Assembly: GCA_025331445.1 (NCBI GenBank)
Contig: JAIWNE010000039.1
Location: forward strand, 1-64,000
Direction of reading: 5' to 3'
Length of the DNA stretch: 64,000 bases
From: Blakeslea trispora
Taxonomy: Eukaryota > Mucoromycota > Mucoromycetes > Mucorales > Choanephoraceae
Positions 11,584-24,014 of this stretch are shown here, one piece after another. The notes below the pieces were generated by a model that made no database searches, was not told the DNA's origin, and saw only the letters and a list, made by a program, of their open reading frames with translations. Every line of letters begins with the position of its first letter. The stretch's first letter is position 1. The position numbers and the translations under genes were made by a program.

Positions 11584-14500
11584 ATGTCCACCGAAAGCAA
11601 TGTAAGGAGAAATAAGAAAAGCAAGGAAAAGGAGAAAGAGGAGGGGGAGGGGAAGATAAGCGAAACGATTTTAAGATTCTAAACTATAACTTGAACTCTT
11701 TGTTTTTTTTTATCAAGGAGAAGGCTGGTTTATCAACTGCTTCTGTTCCTTGGAACAACAGTCGTGGCTGTCTATCTACAATTGCGAAACAGTTTGTTAA
11801 ACAAGCCATCTATGTACAGATTTCAAGAGATGAAGCTTTGGTAAATAGAAGCAAACGAGTATAAGCAAAGAGGCGAGAAAAGAGGATCATATACGAAAGG
11901 ATGCATGGAGCAATGTATTGATTAAACAGATATAACAGAGTGCTTGTGAATATATTTTGAGTAAAGACAAGGTATCAAGACGAAAAGAGAGTCGATTTAG
12001 ACAATATCTACTGGATTCTCTGATTCAGAACAAGATCTTGATAAATTATTCCAAAGACATCTTCATCATACATAGCGTTTCTTTACATGGTATCTTGATT
12101 GACTTTACTGATTGCTACTCTCCTCTATGCAAAACATCTAATGATGGATGTTATTCGCCTACTTGTCCTCGAAGATCCCTAGATCAATTCTATTTGGTAA
12201 CAGATGATCGCTTTTTAAAACCAGTAAGTCAGACAAATCATGAACATACCTGATTCATTAAACTGCTGCTTTGTACCACAAAAAATCAGAATGCTTCGAT
12301 TTCTAGAATTCCAAACTGTATACTAAATAATCTATCGCCTAAAGAAAAAAAGAGGCAATTGGCAATTGAAGAATTAAGAAACTATGAAGACAATTTTTTG
12401 AAACAGCTTAATGTGATACACGACATATTTGCACAACCACTGCTATTATCATCCACTGTGATAGAAGAGCCACGACGTCATATGTTTCATGATGTTCTGT
12501 TTGGTAACTATCTTGCTCTAGCAACGCTTCACAAGGGCATATTTCGAGACTTGGAGTCTTCTAGAGTCAGAATAAACTACTACCTATTTCCAGACTCAAA
12601 AACTATAGGGCAACTATTATTCAAACACTTTTCAAGGTTGCTTAATCCCTATATTCTTTATGTTACAAACTATGTAGCTGCTAGATATCAATATGATCTG
12701 GAATATCGTAACAATGTAGCTTTTCGACAATTCATACAACAGCAGGAAGATATCGAGCGCGAGTTTCGAATCACTTTGAAAGGCTTGCTTATATCACCTA
12801 TTGTTCGTATTGCTAAATATGATCTACTGTTTGCTACAATTTTAAAGAATTCAGAAAAGGAGGATCAAAGCTATTTACAAGACTTGGTTGATGCAGCCAA
12901 AGAGATTGTATACAAAGTAAACGAGGCAACCCGCTTAGCTGAAGCAGAATACAGAATGACAGAAATCAGAGTTGGATTACGGATGCGACAACCGAGTCTT
13001 CGTAGGCATTCGTTCCGAGACCAGCAGCTGATATCTAATGGGGCTCATCTTTTGTTTGAGGGCCAAGTAGGCTTGATAAAATTACCACCTATGCCACCAA
13101 CAACCTGTCAGCTTTTTTTGTTTTCAGATGTACTTATGATCACTAGAAAGAAATTCAGTACTGATGGACAAGAGGAATATATTCTGATTGACAGACCAAT
13201 TCCTCTACAGATGTTATGCATCGGAAAAACTTCTCGATCTTCCTTTCGTGCCGCTATTCATCAGCAAACTAGCCTGTTATCGTCTTTACGTCGACAATGG
13301 AGTCATTCAAAACCTTACCGACAACGTCACATCCCAAGTAACAATCGACAGATCAAGCCATCTACGATAGACTCGTCATTTATCGCACCATCAGATGATG
13401 ATCAAATGTATGTTCATGCAGATACGGTCTATCTCTCTGGGTTGAGTATACGTCATCGTCTTAGAAGTCTTCAGCAGAGAATAAGGCGAGTTGGCAGTAA
13501 GACAGATGTTCTTCCTGCTATAACCAGCAGCAAACGATCAAATAGTTTACCTTCCCCAACACTTGACTCAGTCTCAAATTGTTCGCCTATGTTACAGAAG
13601 TCAGCAACCTATCCTTCGTCTTTGGTATCGCCTCAACCGCGAGTCTTTTGTTCTCGGCTATTGTCGTTGGCACACATGGCTGATCCAACTCTAAATTACC
13701 TATTGGAATGCCCTTCAGTTGACAGTCGTCTACTTTGGAGAAGTAAGATTAAATCAGCTTTGCCAGATACAGGGCCATTTGAGCTCAATCTGTTATGCTC
13801 CATTGCCGAATACCCTAGTGGGTACAATAGTAATAGAAGATACAACATTGGTTGTGGTACTATATGGTGCTCATTAGTCTTCAGTAAGTAAAAAAAAAAA
13901 AAACTTGGCTAGATAAACCATACCTTAAATTTCTTTATACATAGAAACATCGCATGGTCAAAGCATGATTGCGTTAGGCACACGTTATGGAGTCTGGGTC
14001 GCTAAAGATGATGACCAGAAAAGCTTTAAACAAATTCTTCCTTATGACTGTCAACAGCTCGAATTGTTTGATGAACGCATTTTGATCATCAAAGCTTACA
14101 AGCCAAACCGCATTTTAGGAGGGATCCACATCGATCATGTATACTTGTTATGGCAAGCCCCGCTTCAAATACCCAATATAGGTTCACTCAGTCCTGAACC
14201 CTTTTTCCAGAGATACTTCAAGACGATTCACTATTCAGGCGTCATCCATTTTGCCATAGGTACTCTCAGAGGAAATCCTATCCTATGTTACCTGCGCCGT
14301 AGACGAACAGGATCTATTCGCTTGGTTCTTATGTTTTATCGAGCAGACAATGATTTAGCGGCTCCTTGGTTTATCAAGTTCAAAGAGTACAAGCCATTAT
14401 TTATTCAGCCTTCTGATCTTAGAATAGCGCATGACTTTGCTTTCATAAGATCGAGATCAGAGGGTGTCGAGAAGATAGATCTCTATAGTTGGATATATGA

Positions 14501-15066
14501 ATCCAACTCATCTCTGGAATCCTTACCTTTTACAACCGTAAATGCGTTCCGTCGTCCTAAATATTCCTGTCAAGTCGATTTACCAATACCTCTTGCCTCA
14601 TTATCTGCTAACCGTCAACAAGTCACTGACCCTGCTCTAACGATTGCTGAATTTATACCCTTAGATGAAATCAACTCTGGCATTATATGTAGTGGAAAAT
14701 TTGCTTATCCGATAAACGACAGTACGGGCCTGCTACCACAGGAAATTGAATTTGAAGTAGAAGCTAAAGCAGTTGCTATATTTTATCCATACCTGATATC
14801 ATTCTCTCCTCATGTAATTGAGATTAGACATATAGAAACAGTATGTATGCTTGAAAAATATTTAATGAAATGATTTATTGATTAAATTTTTTTTTATCTT
14901 TTATCTATAGGCGGCTCTTGTACAGGCAATTCCAGGAAGAAAGATTCGGTGCATCTATGCTTGCTATTCAGATGATTTAACATATACCAAAGTAAACATG
15001 CTTCATGTATCCATGTTTCATCCTGAAGTAAATCAAACTAAAATCTATAGGTTATTTTTAAAATAA
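11584..15066 (+). pseudogene. Rho GEF with DH, PH and CNH domains (Rom/Tus1-type); best model has one in-frame stop
   Basis: Rho1 exchange factor of the cell-wall integrity pathway by domain order. Exons: 11584-11601, 11718-11858, 11900-12223, 12290-13883, 13945-14840, 14911-15066; total 3,129 nt, an exact multiple of three. N-terminal part: LSTIAKQFVKQAIYVQISRD and ILINYSKDIFIIHSVSLHGI (DEP-like region). DH domain from about residue 180 (LAIEELRNYEDNFLKQL, later LLISPIVRIAKYDLLF), PH around 400-500 (LFLFSDVLMITRKK), CNH from about 690 (MIALGTRYGVWVAKDD) to the end (AALVQAIPGRKIRCIYA). A TAA at 11933-11935 (codon 65) interrupts exon 3, although the frame resumes with QSACEYILSKDK. A 24-nt GT-AG segment (11915-11938) would remove it in frame, but that is far below usual intron size. 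The first 18-nt exon is a guess. It may be a pseudogene, a sequencing error or an unusual splice. Confidence 0.7.
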
Positions 15067-15630
15067 TCAATCTCTGAATGCCCAATAAAAGTTATGTTCA
15101 TATAGCTTGACAAAGTTTGCTACTACTTGTTTCCTACAAGAAAATTTTAATTATCTAATGAATAATGCACACTGTTGATTAAAGGCCTAAAGCTCATGCA
15201 ACCATTCACAGTCGACTATATTGATTTAACTGACTGTGCAAGCATCTAATACTAGTCGAATACATGTCACTAAGTGCATATGTGCCGATTCAAATGGAAT
15301 AGCATCGCTTAACTTAATAATCACTCGTCAATCCTTTGCTAATAGTGCTTATTTAGCTCTACAAATTTGCTATTGTGAATTTGTTGATACGATTAAATTA
15401 ATTGAATGCCTCGCTTGATAGTTTACTGATTATTGCAGTAAGAGACTACTTTTGAAATTAGCATAAAAAGCAAAGGCACCCAGCGGACGTTAAACTCGGT
15501 GTCCAAAATAAGCAAAGTATTTCATGTTTCTCATTCTTTTTTTTAATATTTCGTGCAATTTCCTTTTCTTCATCTCTCTTTTTGCCAACTCATCCCTTCT
15601 TTAATAGACTCAAGCTTGAAAAGAAGAGAC
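15067..15630. other. Intergenic, upstream of the Pan1-like gene
   Basis: About 560 bp, AT-rich. Pyrimidine-rich tracts (15535-15600) just before the Pan1-like start are typical of fungal promoters. No gene seen. Confidence 0.5.
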
Positions 15631-18600
15631 ATGTTTCAAAACTCAGGCTTTCAATCAGGGCCTGCTAAAGGTAGTTTTACTGTCTAAAGCTTACTTTAGC
15701 TGCTACTTGATTAAGTTTACTTACCCATATCTGTCTTTCTTCTGGACAAACAAACAGGTGTTCGTTTAAGCTTTCTAACTCAAGCTGACCAGGCTAAATT
15801 TGAGCAGCTATTTGCTCAAAGTGCAGGCCCTTATGGTGGTAGCAAAATTCCAGGTAAGCGCCTATAAACAACAGTTCTTTATAACAGCCTCCGTTGGCGC
15901 ACTGTTTCTTATAATTTTTCTCTAAACAGCTCAAACTGTAAGCGACCTTCTGAGACGATCCAATCTTGATAACGAAACATTGGCAAAGATCTGGTATGCA
16001 TCAAACCAAGCAAGCAGAGCTTTAATTGAAGAAATTAATGTACGACTAACATTACGTCAGGGATCTTTCTTCTATCGCCAATGCACCTCATCTTACCTTT
16101 CCTGAATTTGCAGTTGCCATGTTTTTGACTTCCAAGAAGCTAACAGGTCAAGCACTTCCTTCTTCACTCCCACCTAATGTACGAGAAGAAACAGAGATTG
16201 CTATTGCAACAATTGAATCTACTGAAACGTCCCAACAACTTGTCAATACCAGTTCGCCACATATTCATTCTCAACAGCAATTCATGAACAAACAGCTTCC
16301 TATGATGACAGGTGTTCAGCCTCAAATGACAAGCATGCAGCCTCAAATGACAGCACAAATGCCTATGATGACAGGCATGTCCAGACCTACACCACCACCT
16401 ATTCCACAACTGCCTATGCAGACTGGCTTTTCTAATAACTTTCAGGCCCCTATGCAGACTGGGTTTCAGCCATCACAGCCATCTAACAAGCCTCGTCTTC
16501 AAAACCTAGATTTTGCAAAGAAAATGATGCCCAATCAAAACGGTGTTACCAACTTACTCAACCCTAGTCTTGGAACAAAAGACTCAGAGCGTATTTCATG
16601 GAAAATCAGTCCAGAAGAAAAGCAACGTTATCGTGAAATTTTTGATGCTTGGGATGGTACAGGTACAGGCTTTATGTCTGGTGAAACAGCAAAAGATGTC
16701 CTTACACAATCTCAACTATCACCCGAGGATTTGATGAAGATCTGGACTTTAGCTGATAGCGACAACAAAGGAAGCTTGGATAACGATGAGTTTGCTATTG
16801 CTATGCATTTGGTTTATCGTAAGCTTAACGGATTTGAGATCCCCTCTGTCCTACCACCTGAACTTCGTCCCCCCTCAAGTGTTCTTAAGAAGTTTGTCAT
16901 TGGACGTCGAGCTCCTAGTGCAATGCCATCTTTTGGTACTTCTCCCAAGCAGACAGCACAAAGAGAAGAGAATGAGGATTCAATTTATGGAAGCAGTCAG
17001 CATGACTATGTTTCTAATTCTCGTAGAAAGGGCCCTCAATCTTCATCTAGTATTAGATCCTCTAGCTATAGTAACGCAGACCAGGACGAAGATGTGCGAG
17101 TGCTCGAAGACCTCCGCCGCCAGATTTCAGAAACACAGCGTCAGCTCAATCGTATGCCCAAAGTTGCCACATCCACCTATAGTGCCAGTAACAAATACTC
17201 TTTGGAAGAATTAAAGGAAAAGATCAGACGGGCACATGAAGATTTACGCAATGCTACACAGACAAATCATTTGTCTAGCAAGTATTTCGAAAACAAAGAG
17301 ACTTTGTTGGGCCTATTAGAAACACAAAAATCACTTCAAGACGAGATACAGTATTTATGTAATCGCGATATACCTGTCTTGGCACGACAATTGCGCAGCT
17401 CTGCTGCTGAATTAAGAGATGCAAAAGTACGCAACTCAAGAAAAACAGACACTACACAAGATTACATGACCTATGTTGTCCCTACTGGCCCTGGCGGTTC
17501 TGTCACTGAAAGTGACCGTGTACGGGCTAAAGCAAAGGCTATGATGGCTGCTCGCAAAGCAGGCAGTAACAGCTCTAGCTCAGATGCTAGTTTTATTCTT
17601 CGTCGCGCTGAAGAAGAGAAGGAAGAAATGGATCGTAGAGCAGACAGCATTGAGCGTGAAATGGAAAGATCCCGAACATCCCTTTTGGATTTGCGTGGTG
17701 ATTTGAAGTATCTTGAAGAGATGACTGCTTCAAAAGATTTGGAGGACAAGAAGCGATTTGAAAATGGACAAGAACTCTCTTATGAGTTACGTCGCTTTAT
17801 TGAGCAATTGGATACCAGGAGCTCAGAAACAGGTAGCTATTCTCGTGCATCAGATAGTTTCAGAAGTCCCGCTTCATCTCCTGCTCTTGGTGTTAGTGGA
17901 TATCAGAGCCCTTCTGCAGGCGCATCTAGCCCTGCTTCATTCTCATCTGCCGCTAGTCCTAAGCCCAAGCCTAGTCCTGCTCGCCCACGTACGGCAGAAG
18001 AGATTAAAAAAGAGGTAAATTACTTCAATGAAATTGGATGTAGTAAACTATGACTAAATCAAACATTTCTTTTCTTTTTGCGAATTTATTTTAGGCTGAA
18101 AGACGTGTTCAAGAACGCTTAGCTGCTATTCAGGCCAAGAGAAATCCTGGTAGTTCACCGCGTATCAGCACACCTTCAACTCCCATCACACCTTCTACAC
18201 CTATTGCTGCACCATTAGCTAGCAATAAACCTAATGAGAGCGAGGCTGAAGCTGAGCGTGCTGCACAAGAAATGCTTCGTGCTTCTGTCAGTCAGCGAGA
18301 AGAGCTTGATCGTAAGAAGAGAGAGGCTGATCTAGAGCGTCTTCGCGAAGACGAGCGTCTCGAGCGTCAGCGTCAAGAGCAAAAAGAAAGAGAAAAGGAA
18401 GAAGAAGAGCAAAGAGCACGCATACAACAAGAAGAAGACGAAAAGAGACGCGAACAAGAAGATCGCGAATTTGAAGAGCGAAGACGTCAAAGACTAGCTA
18501 AAGAAGAAGCCGACAGACAGGCACGCTTTGATGCCATAAGACGTCACGAAGAAGAAGAAGAAGCTAAGAAGGTGCAAAGCAGCCAGCATAAACCAGAAGC

Positions 18601-20085
18601 TGTTGTCAGCGAGCATGTTGCTCCTCCTCCTTCCTTTACCAGCGATCATCCTGCTGCTCCTGCTGCTCCTGCTGCTCCTGCTGCTCCTGCTGCTTCTAGT
18701 ACCACCGTTACCAACAATCCTTTTGCTAAGCTTCAACAATCGAATTCAGTAGCAACAGCCCCTTCTACATCCTCTCCTCAGACAGAAAAACCTGATGAGC
18801 CTGCAAGTAAGCGTGTCAGTTACAATCCCTTCGCTGCATTCTCTGCTTTCTCTGCAACCAAAGGAGGTAGTCAAGACGATAGCGATTCTGACGACGATGA
18901 TGGATGGGATGTTGCTCACAATGACTCAGAAGACGAAAACGAGTTCCCTGCTGCTGGCAGTGCAAAGAACTTGGCAGGCATGCTTTTTGATGCCATGAGT
19001 AAGCGTGGTGACAATGGTAAATACTATTAGAACATATACATGTTATCGTTTAATTAACTTTTTTTTTCTTTATTGAAGATACTCCCCAAGAAGCTTCTCC
19101 TAAGCCTGACGTAGCAAACAATTCTGATGTCTCCCCTCCACCTGCTCCTCCCGCTCCTCCTGCTCCTCCCGCTCCTCCTGCTCCTCCCGCTCCTCCTGCC
19201 CCTCCTGCTCCCACTGTTAGTCAACCCGATTCTACTTCCTCTATACCTGCAGCCACTGGTGGCGATATGCGAAGTGCTTTACTAAACCAAATCCAACTGG
19301 GCAAGCAACTTAAAAAGACCACAACAAACGATCGTAGTATATCATCTGTGGCTGGCCGTGTTATTGGCGATGCATCTGCCCCATCACCTTCTTCTGCACC
19401 TGAGCCTGTCTCTACTCCCACGACCAAAATTGCTGGACCCCTGTCAAGCAGTGGGTTCCTTGCTGAGTTGCAATCACGTACAGGTGAAACAAACGACTCT
19501 TCAAGTGAACCTTTAGCTGCTAAACATACTCCCAACTCTGTGATAACACAAGATAGTTTAGCACCTGAAACTGGTAAGTGTATATATATATACGCCCGAA
19601 AGTATTTGCTTATCCGATTCCACTCTTAGAATATGTTGCCGTATGGGACTATGCTGGAGCTGGCAGCGATGACCTCTCGTTTTCGCAAGATGATATCATT
19701 TTGGTACGTGATGATAGTGAGAGCGAAGATTGGTGGTATGGTACGCTCCAGCGTGATGGCAAGAAAGGCTATTTCCCTAGAAGCTATGTGCAGCCAAAGT
19801 CCGCAGGTAAGCTTCAGGCAGATGCGATGTATTATCAAGCTTAAAAACTAATGCTCTGTTACTTTTTTTATCCTTTTTGCATATGCAGCTGCTGGTAGTT
19901 TGAACATCAAAGCTAAAGCTCTTTACGATTTTGAAGGACCAGAAGATCAAGGCTGTCTAAATTTCAAGACGGGTGAAACTATTACTGTTTTGGTCAAGGA
20001 AAATGATGATTGGTGGAAAGCTCAATCTGAAGATGGTACTCGAGTTGGCTTAGTACCTGCTAATTATTTAGAAGAGCAAGCATAA
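15631..20085 (+). CDS. PAN1: Pan1/intersectin-like endocytic scaffold (EH-EH-coiled coil-Pro-rich-SH3-SH3)
   Basis: Scaffold of actin-coupled endocytosis. Exons: 15631-15670, 15758-15853, 15930-15993, 16061-18014, 18095-19016, 19079-19573, 19630-19806, 19889-20085; 1,314 residues, all phases match. EH1 at about 14-110 (RLSFLTQADQAKFEQLF, TFPEFAVAMFL). A Gln/Met/Pro linker has repeated MMTG/MQTG motifs, like the repeat regions of Pan1. EH2 at about 244-335 has an intact EF-type loop (DSDNKGSLDNDEF) and the KIWTLAD helix that forms the NPF pocket. Coiled coils lie at about 400-580 and a highly charged Glu/Arg helix at about 780-890. Next are an Ala-Pro run, an acidic patch (DDSDSDDDDGWD) and a Pro-rich stretch near 1045-1075. 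Two SH3 domains end the protein (WDYAGAGSDDLSF...DWWYG; ALYDFEGPEDQGCLNF...DDWWKA). Yeast Pan1 lacks SH3 domains, so the layout is closer to animal intersectin. Confidence 0.9.
18646..18695 (+). repeat. GCTGCTCCT repeat encoding Ala-Ala-Pro
   Basis: Imperfect tandem GCTGCTCCT units within the Pan1-like gene encode an AAP-type linker between the charged helix and the acidic patch. A second Pro/Ala codon repeat (CCTGCTCCT/CCCGCTCCT) lies at about 19135-19210 and encodes a polyproline-like SH3 ligand. Confidence 0.8.
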
Positions 20086-21413
20086 ATCAATTTCCTACAT
20101 ACTCAATATATTAAAAACAGATGTGCTTCTTTTTTCAAAGCACTACATTGAACATCTGTATACACAACATTAGTTTATAGATAGTGAAGAGTTTAGCATT
20201 ATTGCTACTTCTCCTCTTTTTAGACTATTTAGTGCTAAAAGTGAATGAATCCATCTAGGTCTGCAAGTTTTATCTGTCAATCTTTCTTCGCAACTGATAA
20301 ATACTAAGTTTGTTTGTCTCAAACAGGCTTTTAGTTTTCGAAACAATCCATTTGTGCTATGGGCCCTATATCCTTTCTCAAATGGATGATTAACTAAACA
20401 AGCGTATTCACAAGTCCGTATCAGGAACACCAATCATGTAATCAAGTGATTATGTAGATCACAGCTTAAAAGGTAGTTGATAAACACATCATCTACCAGA
20501 CGTTGTAAACAGTCAGTTTTTGATATTCACACTCAGAACCATCTCCACAAAATTGTGAGGAGACACGAGTCGGTTGTACCACACCATCCTTTTATAGACT
20601 GTATTTGTCAATGATTGTAACAAGAACCGTCATTTCCGCAACTTTTATATTGTACTTTGATTTTGGACAAGGCAGAGCTACATCTACAATCCACAAAAAT
20701 GAATAAGAATTTTGGCATTCAACAACTTGGAAAAAAAAAAGAGCTGGCTGAACTTCTCGTCCGTAAAATTTTCTTTCACTTCAGTCAATGTTACTACTTG
20801 CAATGGCTTATAATTAGCTATTGCAATCAAGCAACATCATTGTGTCAGACTATGTCGAGGCTTTTTAACATATGACGATACACTCAAATAGCATGGAGCT
20901 CAGGCTTGGATGCTTTGTTGAGTCTGTATAACGTTTCCAGAAAGAGAATTCTTGCTAAGTAGGGTAGCCATATGACGCAACGTGAAAAAATTAAGAAACC
21001 TGTCAAATGAGTTATCCTAACACACATGTGCTTATGCAAGGGAAGTCTGCTAAGAAGAGCCTTAGCGCAGATCGTATGCTGCTATGACATTGAGCTCCTT
21101 TATCTTATTATACCAAGTATTTTTGATTCTTGAAAAGGAAAAAAAAACTGCTTGTTCCTTAGGCGAAGCATTTTTTTGTAGCATTTTGTCTACCTCGTAT
21201 CACAAAAGATCACTATAAACTCAACTTTAAACTAAACTTAAACAAAGCAAATGAAAAAAGATGTGCCTTCACGAAAAAAAGAGAAACAAGACAATCCAAA
21301 AAGTAATGGAAGCATGAATAAATAGTAATGAGTCTTCTGCTGAAACCTATATCCTTATTCGATTACAGTTCAACTACCTCCATTTTTTCTTTCATCTTCA
21401 CTTGTTTTAAAAA
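20086..21413. other. Intergenic, no gene seen
   Basis: About 1.3 kb between two plus-strand genes. AT-rich with scattered short frames; none has family features, good splice partners or codon usage like the neighbours. Confidence 0.45.
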
Positions 21414-22331
21414 ATGTCCAATAGCACAATATCCAATGTTGAAAGTATCACTACTTCTGCAGTAGCTATAACAGAGAGTAGTTCAATAGAACCAACCACG
21501 ACATCTGCTGTAAATAGTTTATGATTCAATATTTTTGCTCAAGTTATTCATCATTATCTTTTTTTTTTATCTTCTTCGCATCTTTCTTATGTATAGATCA
21601 TTACAAGTTCAGATATTGTACCTACTACAAGCTCTGTTCCAGAGAGTATATCATACACTACTTCAACTAGACCTTCCACCAGAGCATCGTCTTCTAGTTC
21701 TGCATATACTCAAAATAGCTCTCCCACTTCCACCCGATCTAATGTTGAGTCAAGATCATCATCAAATATTGGACCTATTGTTGGAGGAGTAGTTGGGGGA
21801 GTTGGCGGTCTTTTGTTGTTAGGTACGTATCGAACAGCAATATCAAAAAAAAAGTATTCTAAACCATCTGTGTTTATAGCTCTCGGTATATTTCTAGTAT
21901 ACAAGTTTTGCGGATGTTGTGGTAAAGGTGGCGGCAGCAAGAAGCGAAATGACAAGGATTCTGCCGACAAGCATGGTATGGGCTCTTATGAGTATGATAT
22001 GGATTACAATTCATATGCTGCCTCTGGACCACCAACACGTCAACCTAGTGCAAATCGAACAAATGCACTACCAGCAACAGATACTGAAAATCAATATACA
22101 CCAAGGCCCTTTGTGCCTGCCTATGATCCTATTGCAGCAAAAGAAGGTGCAACCTACAATACAAAATACAAAGAAATACTCACAGGCGATCATGATCTAT
22201 ACAGTGGCAGAGACTATCTTCAAGCACCTAATCAATATGAAACGTATGGCCAAAACCGTGTCCCAAGAAACAACAGAAATGTACCAAACGAGATGGATTC
22301 TTCTGATCGATATATACCTAATGAAATCTAA
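21414..22331 (+). CDS. Mucin-like single-pass membrane protein
   Basis: Three exons (21414-21509, 21597-21822, 21880-22331), 257 residues. The first 110 residues are rich in Ser and Thr (TTSSVPESISYTTSTRPST), as in O-mannosylated cell-wall stalks. A Gly-rich hydrophobic segment at about 97-122 (IVGGVVGGVGGLLLLALGIF) is the only transmembrane helix. It is followed by CGCCGKGGGSKKR, a juxtamembrane Cys and basic stop-transfer cluster that could be palmitoylated. The cytoplasmic tail is polar, Tyr/Asn/Pro-rich and lacks known domains. The layout recalls fungal wall sensors (Mid2/Wsc), but the Cys-rich WSC domain is absent and no signal peptide is visible, so insertion would be signal-anchor type. 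The role in wall sensing is inference only. Confidence 0.7.
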
Positions 22332-22627
22332 AGAACTCTTTTTGGCCGCTAGAATAAACAATGTTTGATTTCTTTAATAGCCATCCTATTGAAATTCATC
22401 ATAGAAAACAACCAAAATGATAATACAGCTTATTTTGGATAAACCTCAAGATATTATCCACCTTAAACCATTTTTTGCTGTTATGCTCGAAAACTGACTT
22501 TTATTAACTTTGGAATTTTTATCATTAAAAATGGTGATGATTCATCTTTTTTTTTTTTTTTTTTGCTTTCTTTTTGAGAAATCCGCCATTTGAGAAAACT
22601 TCTTTTTTGTTTTGTTACGTTGACAGC

Positions 22628-23916
22628 ATGAACGATTTCATGGAATACTGCTTAAAGTGGTATTACCGTTCCTCTGGATGGAGTGAAGAGAATCAGTATG
22701 CCAATCTCTGTTCATGGTCCCGAGCGATCCTCGATTTTCAGACACCTAGAGGGCTCTCACTTATAGTTTCGAGACTACCAACCAAACAGTTTAAGCCTTC
22801 ATACACTTTGAATGCTTTGCCTACATTGAATGGTAGTTTGGGCTACTTATACACTTCAAGGCCTCTTGATGTAAAGACAAGCGCCACTGTTGATTTTCAG
22901 GACCTGATCGATCGTTTTCGAATTATAGTTCATACAGCTAAAAAATCGAGTGACAAAGTAGACTATCGAGGTAAAAGAGTGCATTCATCCGAACCTGTTA
23001 CAGTAGACTTGTTAGTTAATTTTTTTTCCAGCCAATCCAGATTATTTGCTCTATGGTAGAATGTTTTTTCCAGGCGCTCGATTAGAAGCTATGTATGTAC
23101 GTCGTTTATCAGAGCATCTTCAATGTTCTGTTACTGCTGTCAATAGTCCGCGCATATCCGTATCTCCTCAGGTTAGATGATACATGATATCGATTCCATT
23201 CAAGATTCGCTTATACCCAAAAAAAAAAAAATTGCATAGGTTGCAATGCAATTACAGTATGATGTAGGTAAATGGAGTTCCGATTGTTCATATACTTCGG
23301 ACGATGGGTTGTTAGGCATGCGTGCATTATACAATTTCGGGCAACCTGCTTCTTCAGGACAACTATCTGTTGGTACTGAGATATACTATGGTGTACGTGA
23401 TAAAAGCGGAGGCTGTAAGTCATTTCTCTATTACTATATGTTGTCTATAGCAAGGCTGACTTTATTTTTTCAGTATCTACGGGTATTCGATACCAAACAT
23501 CACCTACTTCTAATACAGCACCTACCAGCTTTACATATACCCTTAGTCCTATTGTTGGCAGGATGTCTACAACTTATGTATCTCAAATATCAGAACAGCT
23601 TGTGATGTGCTCAAGATTTGACTTTAGTATCTATTCATATGAAAGTGATCTGGATTTAGGCTTTGAGTATCGTACTAAAAGCAAGAAGCCTACTATTGTA
23701 GAAAGAAAAGAAGAGGAAGGCGTAGTGACATTGACAGCCGATCGTACCGAAAAACTGGAAGGTTTGATTAAAGCAAGATGGGGATTCACAAAGGGACTTG
23801 CTCTTATGTGGGAAGGGCGCTTTAAGAATGCGTTGTTTAGCTTTGGTCTGACAGCTGATCTAAGGACAACTTATCCTATACGTACTATTGGCTTAGAAGT
23901 ACAATATTTTTCTTAA
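22628..23916 (+). CDS. MDM10: Mdm10, mitochondrial outer-membrane beta-barrel of ERMES
   Basis: Mdm10 anchors the ER-mitochondria encounter structure in the outer membrane and also joins the SAM complex for barrel assembly. Exons: 22628-22970, 23032-23171, 23240-23414, 23474-23916; 366 residues. The N-terminus (MNDFMEYCLKWYYRSSGW, then NQYANLC and TPRGLSLIVS) is the diagnostic Mdm10 start. The rest alternates short polar turns and amphipathic strands, as expected for a barrel (YLLYGRMFFPGARLEAMY; QLQYDVGKWSSDCSYTSDDG; LKARWGFTKG-type strand near the end). It ends with the strand IRTIGLEVQYF, consistent with a C-terminal beta signal. It converges with TCP1, with only 98 bp between stop codons. 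Confidence 0.92.
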
Positions 23917-24014
23917 TAATAATAAAAAAGCAAAGGAAAAGGGGGATCTTTATTGTTGATAATTTATGCTATAAATGTGTGTAAAAAAGGAAAAGAAGAA
24001 AAAATATTACATTT

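Noticed and set aside
16164..16409. Cys/His-rich minus frame resembling a zinc-binding protein
   Set aside because: Antisense of the Gln/Met/Pro repeat linker of the Pan1-like gene; the His and Cys come from codon complementarity.
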